Shown in pieces: positions 46,758 through 56,821 of a stretch of 64,000 nt of DNA. Under the pieces are notes generated by a model. The model was given only the letters and a program-made list of their open reading frames with translations, made no database searches and was not told where the DNA came from. The DNA comes from Proteobacteria bacterium UBA7415 (lineage in GTDB: Bacteria; Pseudomonadota; Gammaproteobacteria; Arenicellales; Arenicellaceae): NCBI GenBank assembly GCA_002470515.1, contig DKML01000015.1, positions 186,001 to 250,000 of the forward strand, in the 5' to 3' direction. Position numbers and translations under genes: made by a program. Within the stretch, counting starts at the first letter, position 1. The number at the start of each line of letters is the position of its first letter.

Positions 46758-48134
46758 TTACTTAGCGTCTTTAGAGTTTATGTCGAGATGCTTGAGCTTA
46801 CGATACAGATGGGTTCTTTCGAGGCCAATCTTCTTGGAAAGTTCGCTCACATTGCCATCAACAGCTTGTAAATGGTGGACCAAATAGGCGCGTTCAAACT
46901 TCTCTTTAGCCGCGCGCATGTCGCCATCAAAATATTCGTTCATTGCCGCGGACTGCTTCTTAATATTGACGTCGGTGCCTAATGCCTCGTTGACCTCAAT
47001 AGGAGTGATTTCGGAATCCGCATGCAACAAAATTAAACGTTGAATCACGTTTTGTAGCTGTCTTACATTACCTGGCCAATCGTAATCGACAAGCTGTTTT
47101 AAAGCATCCTTGCGCATGCTTGGTGGATCAACTTGGTTGCGTTCGGCAATATCATTTATAAATAAATTAACAAGTTCAGGTAAATCGCGGCGTCTTTCGC
47201 GTAGCGCAGGTACCTGTATTGGTATCACATTGAGCCGATAATAGAGGTCTTCTAAAAATACGCCATCGCTGACCGCTTCTTGGGCGTTGCCGCTGGTAGT
47301 CACAATCACACGTACATCGAGTTCAACAGCTTGTGTGCCACCAAGACGCATAAATTGTTTCTCTTGCAAAGCACTGAGTAGCTTATGTTGAGTTTCTAAA
47401 TTTAAGCCCAAAATTTCATTAATAAATAATGTGCCGCCTTTAGCGTTTTCAAAAATTCCGAGGATTGGCTTTCCGTCAACCTCACTGCCAAACAATTGCT
47501 GCGCTACTCCCTCTGTGGGTGTAACGGCTAAATTCAATTCAACAAATTGTGCTTCAGCGCGTGGGCTGTTTTCATGGATTTTTTGCGCTACAAGCCGTTT
47601 TCCTGTGCCTGATTCGCCGGTTATGAACACCCAGCTATCGGTTGGACCCAACAGGCTAATGTGGCGCAGCAATTCGCGACTGGCATCGCTAGAAGACACT
47701 AATTGCGAGGTGCTTTGAAGTTTGACTTTAAGGCGTTTGTTTTCAGCGCGTAAACTGGCGTTTTCTAAGCCGCGCTCAACACTAAGCAATAGCTTGCCAG
47801 TGGAAAGAGGTTTCTCAAGAAAATCATACGCTCCCAGTTTGACTGCTTCAACCGCGTTTTCGACTGTTCCGTGGCCAGAGATCATGATTACTGGAGTGGT
47901 GGTTAACGCGTCTTGCTCGACCCAGCTTTTGAGCACGCTGATGCCGTCTTCATTAGGCATCCATATGTCCAGTAGGACTAAGTCTGGCGTGGTCGCAGCG
48001 AATTGAGTGCGCGCTGTTTGAGCGTCTTCAGCTGTCGCAACGTTATACCCCTCGTCTTCGAGAATATCTTTTAAAATATTCCGAATGTCGGGTTCGTCAT
48101 CAACGACTAGTATTTGAGCTTTCTTTTCAGGCAT
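46758..48134 (-). CDS. ntrX: NtrX-type response regulator with degenerate AAA+ domain
   Basis: Receiver domain with Asp12/Asp13, phosphorylation site Asp56 (VLLDIW) and Lys109 (EKPL). A central AAA+ domain has Walker A GESGTGK (173-179) but the loop GAFTGA, which contacts sigma-54, is missing: LFGSE passes straight to VDGKPILGIFENA. Walker B reads TLFINE instead of LFLDE. The C-terminus is a Fis-type helix-turn-helix (SELSKKIGLERTHLYRKLK). So it probably binds DNA and is phosphorylated by NtrY, but is unlikely to activate sigma-54 promoters in the usual way. 458 residues. Confidence 0.9.
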   Translation of the reverse strand: MPEKKAQILVVDDEPDIRNILKDILEDEGYNVATAEDAQTARTQFAATTPDLVLLDIWMPNEDGISVLKSWVEQDALTTTPVIMISGHGTVENAVEAVKLGAYDFLEKPLSTGKLLLSVERGLENASLRAENKRLKVKLQSTSQLVSSSDASRELLRHISLLGPTDSWVFITGESGTGKRLVAQKIHENSPRAEAQFVELNLAVTPTEGVAQQLFGSEVDGKPILGIFENAKGGTLFINEILGLNLETQHKLLSALQEKQFMRLGGTQAVELDVRVIVTTSGNAQEAVSDGVFLEDLYYRLNVIPIQVPALRERRRDLPELVNLFINDIAERNQVDPPSMRKDALKQLVDYDWPGNVRQLQNVIQRLILLHADSEITPIEVNEALGTDVNIKKQSAAMNEYFDGDMRAAKEKFERAYLVHHLQAVDGNVSELSKKIGLERTHLYRKLKHLDINSKDAK

Positions 48135-48175
48135 TTTTGACCAATCTAGTTGGCATAAAGTATCTGTAGGGCATG

Positions 48176-50473
48176 CTAGTTTTGCCCTGTATCAGTGCTA
48201 TCAGACTGTACGGCATTTTGCGCTCGATTACCACGATAGGTCTGCATTGCATTGACCGGTAATCTGATGTGAAATTCACAGCCGCCAAGCTTACTGTCTC
48301 TGGCAGCTACTGATCCGCTGTGCTCCTCTACAATACGCTTTACAATTGCGAGCCCCAGCCCAGAACCTTTTGCTTTACTACTCACATAAGGGTCGAACAA
48401 AGAGTCACGAATCTCTACTGGTACGCCCGGGCCGTTATCAGCCACGAGGATGTCTATATACTGACCTGCCACGTTGTTAGCAACACTGGTTTGTATTAAC
48501 AACGAAGCCCCTTTTACTCCTTCGAGCGCGTGAGATGCGTTGATTACCAAGTTGTTGATTACTTGGCGCAGCGCCGTCGCGTTAGCCTTAATTGATGGCA
48601 GTTGTGGGTCAAGTTTCAATTTAACATCGATGTCAGACAATACACTGGCGTGCAGTTCGATGACATCGCTGAGTAATTGGTTAGCATCTAAGGGAGAAAG
48701 TTGTGCTCGTACAGGTTGCGCATAGGTCGAAAACGCATTGACCATTTCTTTCATAGACTCAACTTGCTGCACAATGGTGCGCGTACTGCGCTCTAAAGTA
48801 TCTTCGAGTTCAGGGCCTACTTTGCCTGTAAATTTCTGTTTGATGCGCTCCGCAGAAAGTTGAATCGGTGTCAACGGGTTTTTTATTTCGTGCGCCAGTC
48901 GGCGAGCTACTTCGCCCCATGCTGCATCACGTTGAGCTTGAATGAGGCCTGTGACATCATCAAACACGATTACATAGTTGTCGTGCGTTGCGGTGCTAAA
49001 CAAGCCCAACGAATCTTCATTGGAGGGAAAGTTCGCGGTGGAAGAGTCTAGCAATGTGCCGCGAATCAACAGCATTTGCCGACCGTGTTCGCCCAACAGA
49101 GTGAGCTCTTTCTGCCAGTTGCGCTGGCCCGAATCTATGCCTTCATCAATAACCTTAAAAAAGTTTTTAGTGTGTGGCGCTTGCTTTGCCAACATTAGAG
49201 CAGATTTTCCAACAATACCGCTTGGGTCTAAGCCCAGGATGTCGATCGCCGCACTGTTGTTCATCTGTAAACATTTTTCGTCATCGAACGCCAGAACGCC
49301 GGAGGACAAATTTGTGAGCACGGCTTCTAGATAACCTTTTTGAGTCTCAGTTTCGGCCTGGCTGTGTGCTGCTACTCGTTGTGCTTGGTGAATTTTCTGA
49401 CTCATATCATTAAATGAATCAGTCAATATCCCCAATTCGTCACTACTCACGACTGGCAAAATGGTGCCGTATTCACCTTCGGCAATGCGCTGAGTGCCCG
49501 CTGCTAAATTGGCAATGGGTGCGGCTAAACGTTTGGATAAGTACACCGCGGCCAACAAAGAAAACAGTAAGCTAGCTAATGAGACTAGAGACAACGTTAA
49601 GATTAAACTGACTTTGAGAGGGCCTCGCGCAAACACAATCTCGGCATATTGTTGGTTGGCGGCCTCAACACTACTGGCCAGCGTTGCGTAGCGCAGAGGC
49701 AAAAGCTTAATGACCTGTAGACCGTAAAACTGCCGCCCCAGTTCGTTGCTCTGAATAGGTGCAACAACTCTAAATTGCTGTGCCGATTCAGAAATCGGTT
49801 CCAGCAAGGTATGGGTCTGGTTTAAACGCAATTCGGAAAACACTTGTTCGCCCGGCGTGTCGGGCAACATGGTCTCGGCATCGGCCGATGAGAACGCTAT
49901 GATTTGTCCTGTGTCGGTGTAGAGCGATACTTCACTGTAATCTTCAAGCTCACGAATCTCATCGAGGGTCTTAAGTAGTTCTGACCCGCCTAGACTTTTG
50001 CCAAGGTTAGATGCGTAGGTTTCAACATCGCCGGTAATTTCTTCCTTAATGCCTTCTAAGGCGGTCTTGCTGAGCAATAGGGAGTCTTCCACTGCTTGTT
50101 CAATACGCACGTCAAACCAACTATCTACACCCTTGTTCAGAAACTGAATCGAGAAGTAGTAGACCAAAGAAAAGGGGATAAGTGTGAGGCAAAGGAATAT
50201 GGCAACAAATTTTACCGTCAGCTTCGAGCCGATTTCGTTGCGTGCATATTGGCGATACAGCGCGTAGCCGTTAGTTATGAGAAAAATTATCAGTACCGCA
50301 ATACCGACCGAACCAACAATCATTACATACAGCTGAGTGCGCCCCGCATTGTCGTCGCCTAGAGACTGAATGGTCAAAAACGCAAGGGCAAATAACAGTG
50401 CTGTACAGACTGTAATTACCGGTAGTGGGCCCGAGGCCTTTTTAACTAGTTCTCGAAATCCCATGTGATCCAT
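48176..50473 (-). CDS. ntrY: NtrY-type sensor histidine kinase
   Basis: Membrane sensor of the NtrYX system: three N-terminal membrane segments, a periplasmic loop, a fourth segment, HAMP (about residues 325-375), PAS, then the dimerisation box RRLAHEIKNPLTP with the phosphorylated His and the ATP-binding boxes NNLVINA, DNGPGV and GSGLGLAIV. 765 residues. It overlaps the DUF4390 gene by 28 bases and is followed by ntrX after 41 bases. Start at 50473 or 50464. Confidence 0.93.
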   Translation of the reverse strand: MDHMGFRELVKKASGPLPVITVCTALLFALAFLTIQSLGDDNAGRTQLYVMIVGSVGIAVLIIFLITNGYALYRQYARNEIGSKLTVKFVAIFLCLTLIPFSLVYYFSIQFLNKGVDSWFDVRIEQAVEDSLLLSKTALEGIKEEITGDVETYASNLGKSLGGSELLKTLDEIRELEDYSEVSLYTDTGQIIAFSSADAETMLPDTPGEQVFSELRLNQTHTLLEPISESAQQFRVVAPIQSNELGRQFYGLQVIKLLPLRYATLASSVEAANQQYAEIVFARGPLKVSLILTLSLVSLASLLFSLLAAVYLSKRLAAPIANLAAGTQRIAEGEYGTILPVVSSDELGILTDSFNDMSQKIHQAQRVAAHSQAETETQKGYLEAVLTNLSSGVLAFDDEKCLQMNNSAAIDILGLDPSGIVGKSALMLAKQAPHTKNFFKVIDEGIDSGQRNWQKELTLLGEHGRQMLLIRGTLLDSSTANFPSNEDSLGLFSTATHDNYVIVFDDVTGLIQAQRDAAWGEVARRLAHEIKNPLTPIQLSAERIKQKFTGKVGPELEDTLERSTRTIVQQVESMKEMVNAFSTYAQPVRAQLSPLDANQLLSDVIELHASVLSDIDVKLKLDPQLPSIKANATALRQVINNLVINASHALEGVKGASLLIQTSVANNVAGQYIDILVADNGPGVPVEIRDSLFDPYVSSKAKGSGLGLAIVKRIVEEHSGSVAARDSKLGGCEFHIRLPVNAMQTYRGNRAQNAVQSDSTDTGQN

Positions 50474-51051
50474 CCGGTATCAAATTCCCATTGGTTAGAT
50501 ACAAATGCACCCAAGCGCACGGGTCCAGGAAGTTTGTATTTATCTAGTGCTAGCCGCAAGTGTGGAACCGATGCTTCAGTTGTCACTTGGGCTTCATGCA
50601 GCCTAGAATACTGGGCAAATAAGCGTAGTGATTCAGAGCCAAGATGATCAGTTAAGCCAATTAGTGTAGCAAATAGCTGCGGTCTGGTTTCGTGGTTGTG
50701 CAGAACCATGTATCTGTTTGATAGCGCATGACGCTTTATTTCGTATGCGTGTCGTTCGAACAGCGAATGGTTATCGACAAACAAGCGTGGCGTAATGTAG
50801 ACAAAATCCAGCTCTAAATTTAAAGGGACACCGCTTACTAAGGCATCCCGCATTTGCTGCGTAAAGCTCAGTTCTATTTTTCTGAACGAGGGATTAGTAA
50901 AGGAATAAATGGCACCCCGATCTGATCGGCTACCCTGAGCGTGCGAATAACTTGAGCTGAGCACTGCAGCCAATAGAACAACCAAGACAGCAATCAGCTT
51001 TGCGCTGTGTTGCGAGTATGGTTTTATTTCAGTTAGCGAAGAGTTTGGCAC
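50446..51051 (-). CDS. DUF4390 secreted protein
   Basis: Signal peptide (AVLVVLLAAVLSSSYSHAQ), then a beta-rich DUF4390 domain with ELSFTQQMRDAL and ELDFVYI and a C-terminal WEFDTGWITWDF. 201 residues. It stands just before ntrY, as in many gammaproteobacteria, and overlaps it; it may affect the signal sensed by NtrY, but no function is known. Confidence 0.85.
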   Translation of the reverse strand: MPNSSLTEIKPYSQHSAKLIAVLVVLLAAVLSSSYSHAQGSRSDRGAIYSFTNPSFRKIELSFTQQMRDALVSGVPLNLELDFVYITPRLFVDNHSLFERHAYEIKRHALSNRYMVLHNHETRPQLFATLIGLTDHLGSESLRLFAQYSRLHEAQVTTEASVPHLRLALDKYKLPGPVRLGAFVSNQWEFDTGWITWDFEN

Positions 51052-51195
51052 TGATAGTAATGTTTAGCTTTGTTAGAAATGCTGGGTTCTGACATTAACG
51101 GAGTATACACCGCATCATTGACGCGCTTTATTACCTAATTTCGATTGCTAGTTTGAACGCAATGTTCACCATTAGAAACAAGTTCTTCAACGTGT

Positions 51196-52515
51196 TCAAT
51201 GTGATTTTTCGAACAGCGCATAGTAAAAGCCGTCCATCGGATGAACGCCAGGCAAAGTCTGGACGCCAATCTCAAGTGCAAAGGCGCATGGATGCTCTAA
51301 TCTAACCGCGGCTGCCGTTTTGTGTCTTTGTAAGAATGCAGAGGCTTGTTGTTCGTTTTCTGCATTCAGTACTGAGCATGTAGCGTACAACAATTGTCCG
51401 CCTGGCTTCAGCGCATCCCAGCACGCATTCATGATTGCGGCTTGCAGTGGCTGCAGAGCTTCAATGTCTTGTACACGCCGATGATGGCGTATATCCGGGT
51501 GGCGACGAATTACGCCTGTGCCACTGCAGGGGGCGTCTATCAGTATTTTGTCATATTGCCCATCTGCAAACGGCCAAGTGCTGGAGTCACTGGCATCGGC
51601 GGATGCTACGTTGGCGGTTAGCTGCAAACGCTCCAGTGTGTCTTTAATCGATTCTACGCGAGTGCTTTCTATATCCATCGCATCAACAATCGCTAACCCT
51701 TGGGTAAGCTCTAGAATATGCGCCAACTTGCCACCCGGTGCCGAGCAGGCATCTAGTATTCTTTGATGAGGCGCTGGTGCCAAAAGCTGAACAGCAAGCT
51801 GAGCTGCCGTGTCCTGAACGGAGCAGTCACCGTTTTCAAATCCAGGTAGTGCCGTTACAGGTTTAGCCGTTTCTAATATGATGCCAGCTTCGCTCATTGG
51901 GTCGGCAATCGCATCAATTTCGAAGGCATTAAGCCTTTGTAGGTAGTCCGCTCGAGACACTCGCGTAGTATTAACTCTTAAGCACATGGCCGGACGTTCA
52001 TCGTTCGCTTGCAAGACTGCTGGCCAGTGATCCGGCCAGTCTGCTTTGAGCCGTTTTACCAGCCATTGTGGGTGAGTGAGCTGGTGCAGGTCTTGCGAAT
52101 TAACATCTAGCGTCTTGTCAGCGTCGTCTCTTTGAAATCGTCTAAGACAGGCGTTCAGCAGCTTTACGGCCCAGACTTTTTTCGCTTTCTTTGCGCCATT
52201 TACGGTCTCAGCAACGGCGGCATGGTCGGCCGTTGAGATGTGTTGCAGTTGATACAACCCGACCAGCAGCAAATAGTGAATGTCTCGGTCTTTTGTGCGT
52301 AAGGGTTTAGACAAAAGTTGTGTGCTTAGGTGCTCTAGGTGTCCGTGCCAGCGACACACACCAAACACGAGTTCTTTGACAAAGCTGCGATCAGCTGGGC
52401 TGAGCTGTGTTTTGTCGTCGCTCTGTGTTAGCTCACTAAGCACGCGATCTAGCGAACGCCCCTTGTCTATGATCTGCAAGCAACATCGAGCCGCGATTAG
52501 GCGAGTATTGTTCAT
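51196..52515 (-). CDS. rsmB: 16S rRNA (cytosine-967-C5)-methyltransferase
   Basis: N-terminal NusB-like RNA-binding domain (about residues 1-130) and a C-terminal SAM domain: DACSAPGGKLAHILE, DAPCSGTGVIRRHPDI and the catalytic Cys in LLYATCSV. 439 residues. It overlaps fmt by 4 bases. Confidence 0.95.
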   Translation of the reverse strand: MNNTRLIAARCCLQIIDKGRSLDRVLSELTQSDDKTQLSPADRSFVKELVFGVCRWHGHLEHLSTQLLSKPLRTKDRDIHYLLLVGLYQLQHISTADHAAVAETVNGAKKAKKVWAVKLLNACLRRFQRDDADKTLDVNSQDLHQLTHPQWLVKRLKADWPDHWPAVLQANDERPAMCLRVNTTRVSRADYLQRLNAFEIDAIADPMSEAGIILETAKPVTALPGFENGDCSVQDTAAQLAVQLLAPAPHQRILDACSAPGGKLAHILELTQGLAIVDAMDIESTRVESIKDTLERLQLTANVASADASDSSTWPFADGQYDKILIDAPCSGTGVIRRHPDIRHHRRVQDIEALQPLQAAIMNACWDALKPGGQLLYATCSVLNAENEQQASAFLQRHKTAAAVRLEHPCAFALEIGVQTLPGVHPMDGFYYALFEKSH

Positions 52516-53483
52516 TTTTCCTCAGGCATCATACTTGAGACCAGCTTGGCTTGGTCAAACCGTTCTCCGACGGTTAGCTCAAAGCCATTGCAGAACGAGC
52601 GCACGTCTAACGGCTTGCCGCCATCCTTTTGTAATTTTTGGACGTGCAGCTGTCCTTGTCCACACGCAACAATAATTTCTTGGTCGGTGATCTCAATGAT
52701 TTGCCCAGGCATATTGCTTGCCTGTGCGGTTTCATCTGCAGAATACGTTGCCTGCCAAATCCGCAGGCGCTGGCTGCACCAATGAGTTTGACAAATAGGC
52801 CATGGCACGAACGCGCGAATTCGTTGTTCAATTGTTGACGCAGAGTCTTCCCAGTCAATAGTCGCTTCGGACTTCTCTAGCTTGTGTGCGTAGGTGGTCA
52901 GTACATCGTCTTGTGGAGTAGGCGTTTGAGCCGTGCCCGCATCCAGTTCAGCAAGCACCTGAACAATACCTTGTGCGCCCAACTCCGCTAGCCGTTCGTG
53001 CATGCTGGCGGAAGTATCATTAGAAAGGATTGGTGTGGTTAGCGTGCTAAAGACAGGCCCCGTATCAAGACCTGCTTCCATCTGCATAATACTAACCCCT
53101 GTTTTTTCATCGCCTGCTTCTATAGCACGTTGAATTGGCGCTGCCCCGCGCCACCTCGGTAAGATCGATGCATGGATGTTTAGACATCCGAGCTTTGGTA
53201 AATCCAAAACCGACTGGGGGAGCATCATGCCATAAGCCACCACCACCATTACGTCCGCGTCCATTGACGCTAAATTATCCGCTTCAGGCTTTAGCCGTTC
53301 CGGTTGTAGCACTGTTAGCCCATGCTCCAAGGCTTCGACTTTAACTGCGCTAGGTTGCAGCTTTTTACCGCGCCCAGCTTTTCGGTCTGGCTGAGTGAGC
53401 ACTGCAACTACGTCATGTTCACTCACAATGGAGCGAAGTGCGGTCGCCGCAAATTCAGGAGTACCAGCAAAAATTATACGCAT
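52512..53483 (-). CDS. fmt: Methionyl-tRNA formyltransferase
   Basis: Formylates initiator Met-tRNA. Motifs: IIFAGTPEFAA, NIHASILPRWRGAAPI with the catalytic Asn and His, and GVSIMQMEAGLDTGPV with Asp. 323 residues. It is 122 bases downstream of def. Confidence 0.96.
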   Translation of the reverse strand: MRIIFAGTPEFAATALRSIVSEHDVVAVLTQPDRKAGRGKKLQPSAVKVEALEHGLTVLQPERLKPEADNLASMDADVMVVVAYGMMLPQSVLDLPKLGCLNIHASILPRWRGAAPIQRAIEAGDEKTGVSIMQMEAGLDTGPVFSTLTTPILSNDTSASMHERLAELGAQGIVQVLAELDAGTAQTPTPQDDVLTTYAHKLEKSEATIDWEDSASTIEQRIRAFVPWPICQTHWCSQRLRIWQATYSADETAQASNMPGQIIEITDQEIIVACGQGQLHVQKLQKDGGKPLDVRSFCNGFELTVGERFDQAKLVSSMMPEEK

Positions 53484-53605
53484 GGTGTCGGGCCAGGTAA
53501 TGAGTTAAGAAATTAATTCGGTAAAAGATAGCGAGTTCGTATGCTCAGTGTTTTAAATGCCGTTTTCTTGTTGTGTTAAAGCCGTCATGCAATTTGGATA
53601 ACGAG

Positions 53606-54103
53606 CTAAATTTTGCTCATTTTAATAAGTTTTTTGCGAACGCGGTCTTGCTTTAAGCGCGATAAATAATCCACGAATACTTTGCCTGCAAGATGATCCA
53701 TTTCGTGTTGAATACAAATAGCCAGCAAGCCTTCGGCGCTCAGCTCAAAGATTTCGCCTTGTTCATCGAGCGCAGTTATAGTGATGGTTTCTGCGCGCTT
53801 AACCGGCGCATAATACTCGGGAACAGAAAGACAGCCTTCATCGTAAATCTGTTCGCCGTCTTGCTTGGTAATTTTTGGATTAATCAATACCAGAGGAGAG
53901 TTTCGTTCTTCACTTATGTCCATGACAATCACTTGAAGGTGCACGTCTACCTGTGTGGCAGCGAGGCCAATACCATTGGCGTCGTACATCGTTTCAAGCA
54001 TGTCATCAACTAAGGTCTTAATATCATGGTCGACCTGTTTAACTGGCTTGGCGATGGTACGAAGACGTTCGTCGGGGTAAGTTATTATTTCTCGAATGGT
54101 CAT
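53606..54103 (-). CDS. def: Peptide deformylase
   Basis: Removes the formyl group from new proteins. Motifs: [17 protein letters not shown] with the metal-binding Cys, and [10 protein letters not shown]. 165 residues. The start of the fmt/rsmB transcript; divergent from the lysM gene. Confidence 0.97.
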   Translation of the reverse strand: MTIREIITYPDERLRTIAKPVKQVDHDIKTLVDDMLETMYDANGIGLAATQVDVHLQVIVMDISEERNSPLVLINPKITKQDGEQIYDEGCLSVPEYYAPVKRAETITITALDEQGEIFELSAEGLLAICIQHEMDHLAGKVFVDYLSRLKQDRVRKKLIKMSKI

Positions 54104-54400
54104 AAAAAGGAGAGGGTTTGCGCTCGTTTCGCTCAGTATTTGTACTCGGTTCGCCGAGAGTCGTTTTGCTCGCGCGAGTTTACCTTATTGGATTTAATGT
54201 TTCTGTTTAAGCTGAACCGTTGATCCACACACTTTGCGGGTAAACGCCTTATTGCATTACAGTTTCATAAAAAAATAGCTTACACTGTAGTTTACCTTGT
54301 TTGCCTAACATACTAAATAACAAAGACTATTTTGATCTACAGTCACTTTGTGCGTCTCAACGCGCTGTTTTCTAAAGATCAGAGGTCGGAGATGTAATCA

Positions 54401-55591
54401 ATGACACAGCATATCTACAATGGGGTTGGTTTTAATGGGTTCAAGCTCGATTCTTCGCTTACAGCTAGATCTAGCGCTGCTTCGCTTAAGACGACCATGC
54501 GACATTTAATGTCTAAGCTAGGCTTGCATGCCACACTATTCGCTCTGCTGTTGTCTTTAGTCTGTTGGACTCAATTAGCTTGGTCACAAGATGCGCCGAT
54601 TCTGGCGGCCGATTATCCAGACCGTTATACGGTGATAGATGGGGATACCCTCTGGGGCATTTCTTCGCGGTTCTTGCGCGATCCATGGCGTTGGCCTGAG
54701 GTTTGGCAAGGCAACCCTCAAGTTGAAAACCCAGATTTAATCTACCCAGGCGATGTGCTTTTAATGAGCTTTATTGACGGTAAGGCGACGGTACGTTCGT
54801 TGCGGCGCGAAGTGGTTAAGCTGTTGCCGACGGCGCGCGCTGAAGATTATTCTGAAGCTATACCACCGATCGACCCAGCTGCGATCCAAGCTTATCTGAA
54901 CGCACCCCTAGTCACAGACGAGGAAGAGCTGCTTAAAGCTGCTTATATTGTAGAAGGCTTCGATAGTCGTTTATTATTGGGGCGCTACAATAAGTTTTAC
55001 GCTCGCGGCATTACTGATCTCGAGGCAAAGGAGTATCGAGTTTTTCGCCCAGGACGGCATTTTAAAGACCCAGTAACGGGCGAAAGCCTCGGCTTCGAAG
55101 CTAAGCATTTGGGTGATGCGAAAATGCTCACAGTGAGCGATCCTTCTAAGTTAATCATTACTAAGTCACTTGAAGATATAACCATTCGTGACCGACTACG
55201 GCCAGTTAGAGTTAAGGAGGCTTTGCCGTTTTTCTACCCTAGCGCACCGCTCGACAGTTCGGTTACTGGCGTTATTCTAGAAACACCGAATCGGTCGACG
55301 GAGTTAGGTGCGCTATCGGTTATAGCGATTAATTTGGGTGAGCGAGAGCAAATGCGGCCCGGCGACGTGTTACGAATTTTTAGCCATTCTCGTACACGAG
55401 ATGATCCGATGACAGGCGAAGAATATTCCACTCCTGAAGAGCGAGTAGGCTTAGCGCTCATTTTCCGTACGTTTGCGAAAGTAAGCTATGCCATTATTAC
55501 TGACTCAGAACGTCAAGTTTTACCCGGTGATATTTTACGCAGCCCTGAGTACGAGAAACCGTTGGTCTCAGCGTTAGGCGCCTCGGAGTAA
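54401..55591 (+). CDS. LysM-domain peptidoglycan-binding protein
   Basis: Signal segment near residues 40-62 (LFALLLSLVCWTQLAWSQ) then LysM (YTVIDGDTLWGISSRFL ... NPDLIYPGDVL, about 76-125) and a long C-terminal part of unknown fold. ATG 54401 has GGAG upstream; shorter starts at 54497 and 54509 would give a more normal signal peptide. It heads lysM-dprA-smg-topA. 396 residues. Confidence 0.88.
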   Translation: MTQHIYNGVGFNGFKLDSSLTARSSAASLKTTMRHLMSKLGLHATLFALLLSLVCWTQLAWSQDAPILAADYPDRYTVIDGDTLWGISSRFLRDPWRWPEVWQGNPQVENPDLIYPGDVLLMSFIDGKATVRSLRREVVKLLPTARAEDYSEAIPPIDPAAIQAYLNAPLVTDEEELLKAAYIVEGFDSRLLLGRYNKFYARGITDLEAKEYRVFRPGRHFKDPVTGESLGFEAKHLGDAKMLTVSDPSKLIITKSLEDITIRDRLRPVRVKEALPFFYPSAPLDSSVTGVILETPNRSTELGALSVIAINLGEREQMRPGDVLRIFSHSRTRDDPMTGEEYSTPEERVGLALIFRTFAKVSYAIITDSERQVLPGDILRSPEYEKPLVSALGASE

Positions 55592-55783
55592 TTGGCTTTT
55601 GATGGGCGCTTGCTAGCTACGCGCCATTAGAAATCTATTTTTTTCGCCGTTTTATGAGCCGGTTAAGAGTTTTAGAAAGCTTCAAAAAGTTTTAAGCCTC
55701 GCGATCAATTCCCCTGCTAGGTAGTCTATTCATTGGTTTAAGCAGTAGTGCTTAGTGCAACGACCGCGACTGAGGGGGACTCA

Positions 55784-56821
55784 ATGATCCAAAATGGTTT
55801 AACGCCATCATATGATCTCGTTGGAGATTTGTTTCGCTGGATTTGTTTTAAGCATGACCCCGCATGGACGCGGCGGCAGAAGTATCAACTACTTGAGCAC
55901 CACGAAAGCCCGCAGGCTCTCATCGATTGGTACGATCCGCACTATGAAAACAGCACATTAAACGCATCTCAGTCGTCCGCGCTCAAGAAAGCGGCTGAGT
56001 TTTTACGTGCTTCAAATCATCACTGCTTAGTCCTTGGTCAAACGAACTACCCACCATTACTAGCTCAAATTGCTGATCCGCCTTTTGTGCTTTATGCAAT
56101 CGGTGACATTAGCTTGTTGGTCGCGCCGTGTATTGCGATGGTTGGTTCACGAAGACCCACTCAGCTTGGCGTGAATTCTACCCAGGCGTTTGCATCACAA
56201 CTGGCATCTATGGGTATTACCACAGTGAGTGGTATGGCCTTGGGTGTTGATGGTTATGCGCACGAAGCAACACTTTGTGCTTCAGGGTCGACCATTGCGG
56301 TGCTCGCGTGTGGTGCTGATGTGGTTTACCCCGCGCGGCATAGGGCGTTGTATCAGCGGATAGCCAAGCGTGGCCTTGTTCTATCTGAATATCCGCCGGG
56401 TACTTCAGCGCTGCCGTTTCGCTTTCCTGAACGGAATAGGTTAGTGAGTGGGTTGAGCCTAGGAACATTAATAATAGAGGCGGCGGATAAATCAGGAACG
56501 TTGATTACGGCTCGTTATTGTATTGAACACAATCGTGATTTATTTGTTGTGCCAGGCAGCTTGCAAAGCGCTCAATACGAAGGGTCTCATCGTTTGATTC
56601 AGCAGGGCGCATATTTGGCCACCAATGCGAACGATATTGTGTCAGTGCTCGCTTCTGAGCTAAGCGAGCAGATAAGTGTGTTTAGAAAAAGCTCTGATCT
56701 TGACCTTGAAATTCTAGACATCAGCCTTGCGGAACGAACCGTTCTCAATCTGTTGCGCAGGGAGACGATGTCGACCGACTTGATTGTGAAGGAGGCCGGT
56801 TTGTCAGTGGCGACGGTTTAG
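55784..56821 (+). CDS. dprA: DNA processing protein DprA, cut short by an in-frame TAG
   Basis: Loads RecA on incoming single-stranded DNA during transformation. The Rossmann core is complete: MVGSRRPTQLG, SGMALGVDGYAHEATL, GCADVVYP-type GADVVYPARH, FPERNRLVSGLS, EAADKSGTLITAR. The C-terminal winged-helix part ends at TAG 56819-56821; the same frame then continues for 24 codons (AALLNLELEGLAGRAQDG) to TAA 56896, a typical DprA end. ATG 55784 is chosen for GAGGGGG upstream. The core may still work, since the last domain is not essential in all species. Confidence 0.9.
   Translation: MIQNGLTPSYDLVGDLFRWICFKHDPAWTRRQKYQLLEHHESPQALIDWYDPHYENSTLNASQSSALKKAAEFLRASNHHCLVLGQTNYPPLLAQIADPPFVLYAIGDISLLVAPCIAMVGSRRPTQLGVNSTQAFASQLASMGITTVSGMALGVDGYAHEATLCASGSTIAVLACGADVVYPARHRALYQRIAKRGLVLSEYPPGTSALPFRFPERNRLVSGLSLGTLIIEAADKSGTLITARYCIEHNRDLFVVPGSLQSAQYEGSHRLIQQGAYLATNANDIVSVLASELSEQISVFRKSSDLDLEILDISLAERTVLNLLRRETMSTDLIVKEAGLSVATV

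Noticed and set aside
54145..54158. CTCGG-TTCG-CCGAG hairpin upstream of def
   Set aside because: A stable tetraloop but only five pairs, without a T run or other sign of regulation.
3000..56821. TAG as a sense codon (stop recoding)
   Set aside because: polA, dinB, smg-region and other intact genes end normally at TAG, and no suppressor tRNA or release-factor evidence is in view.
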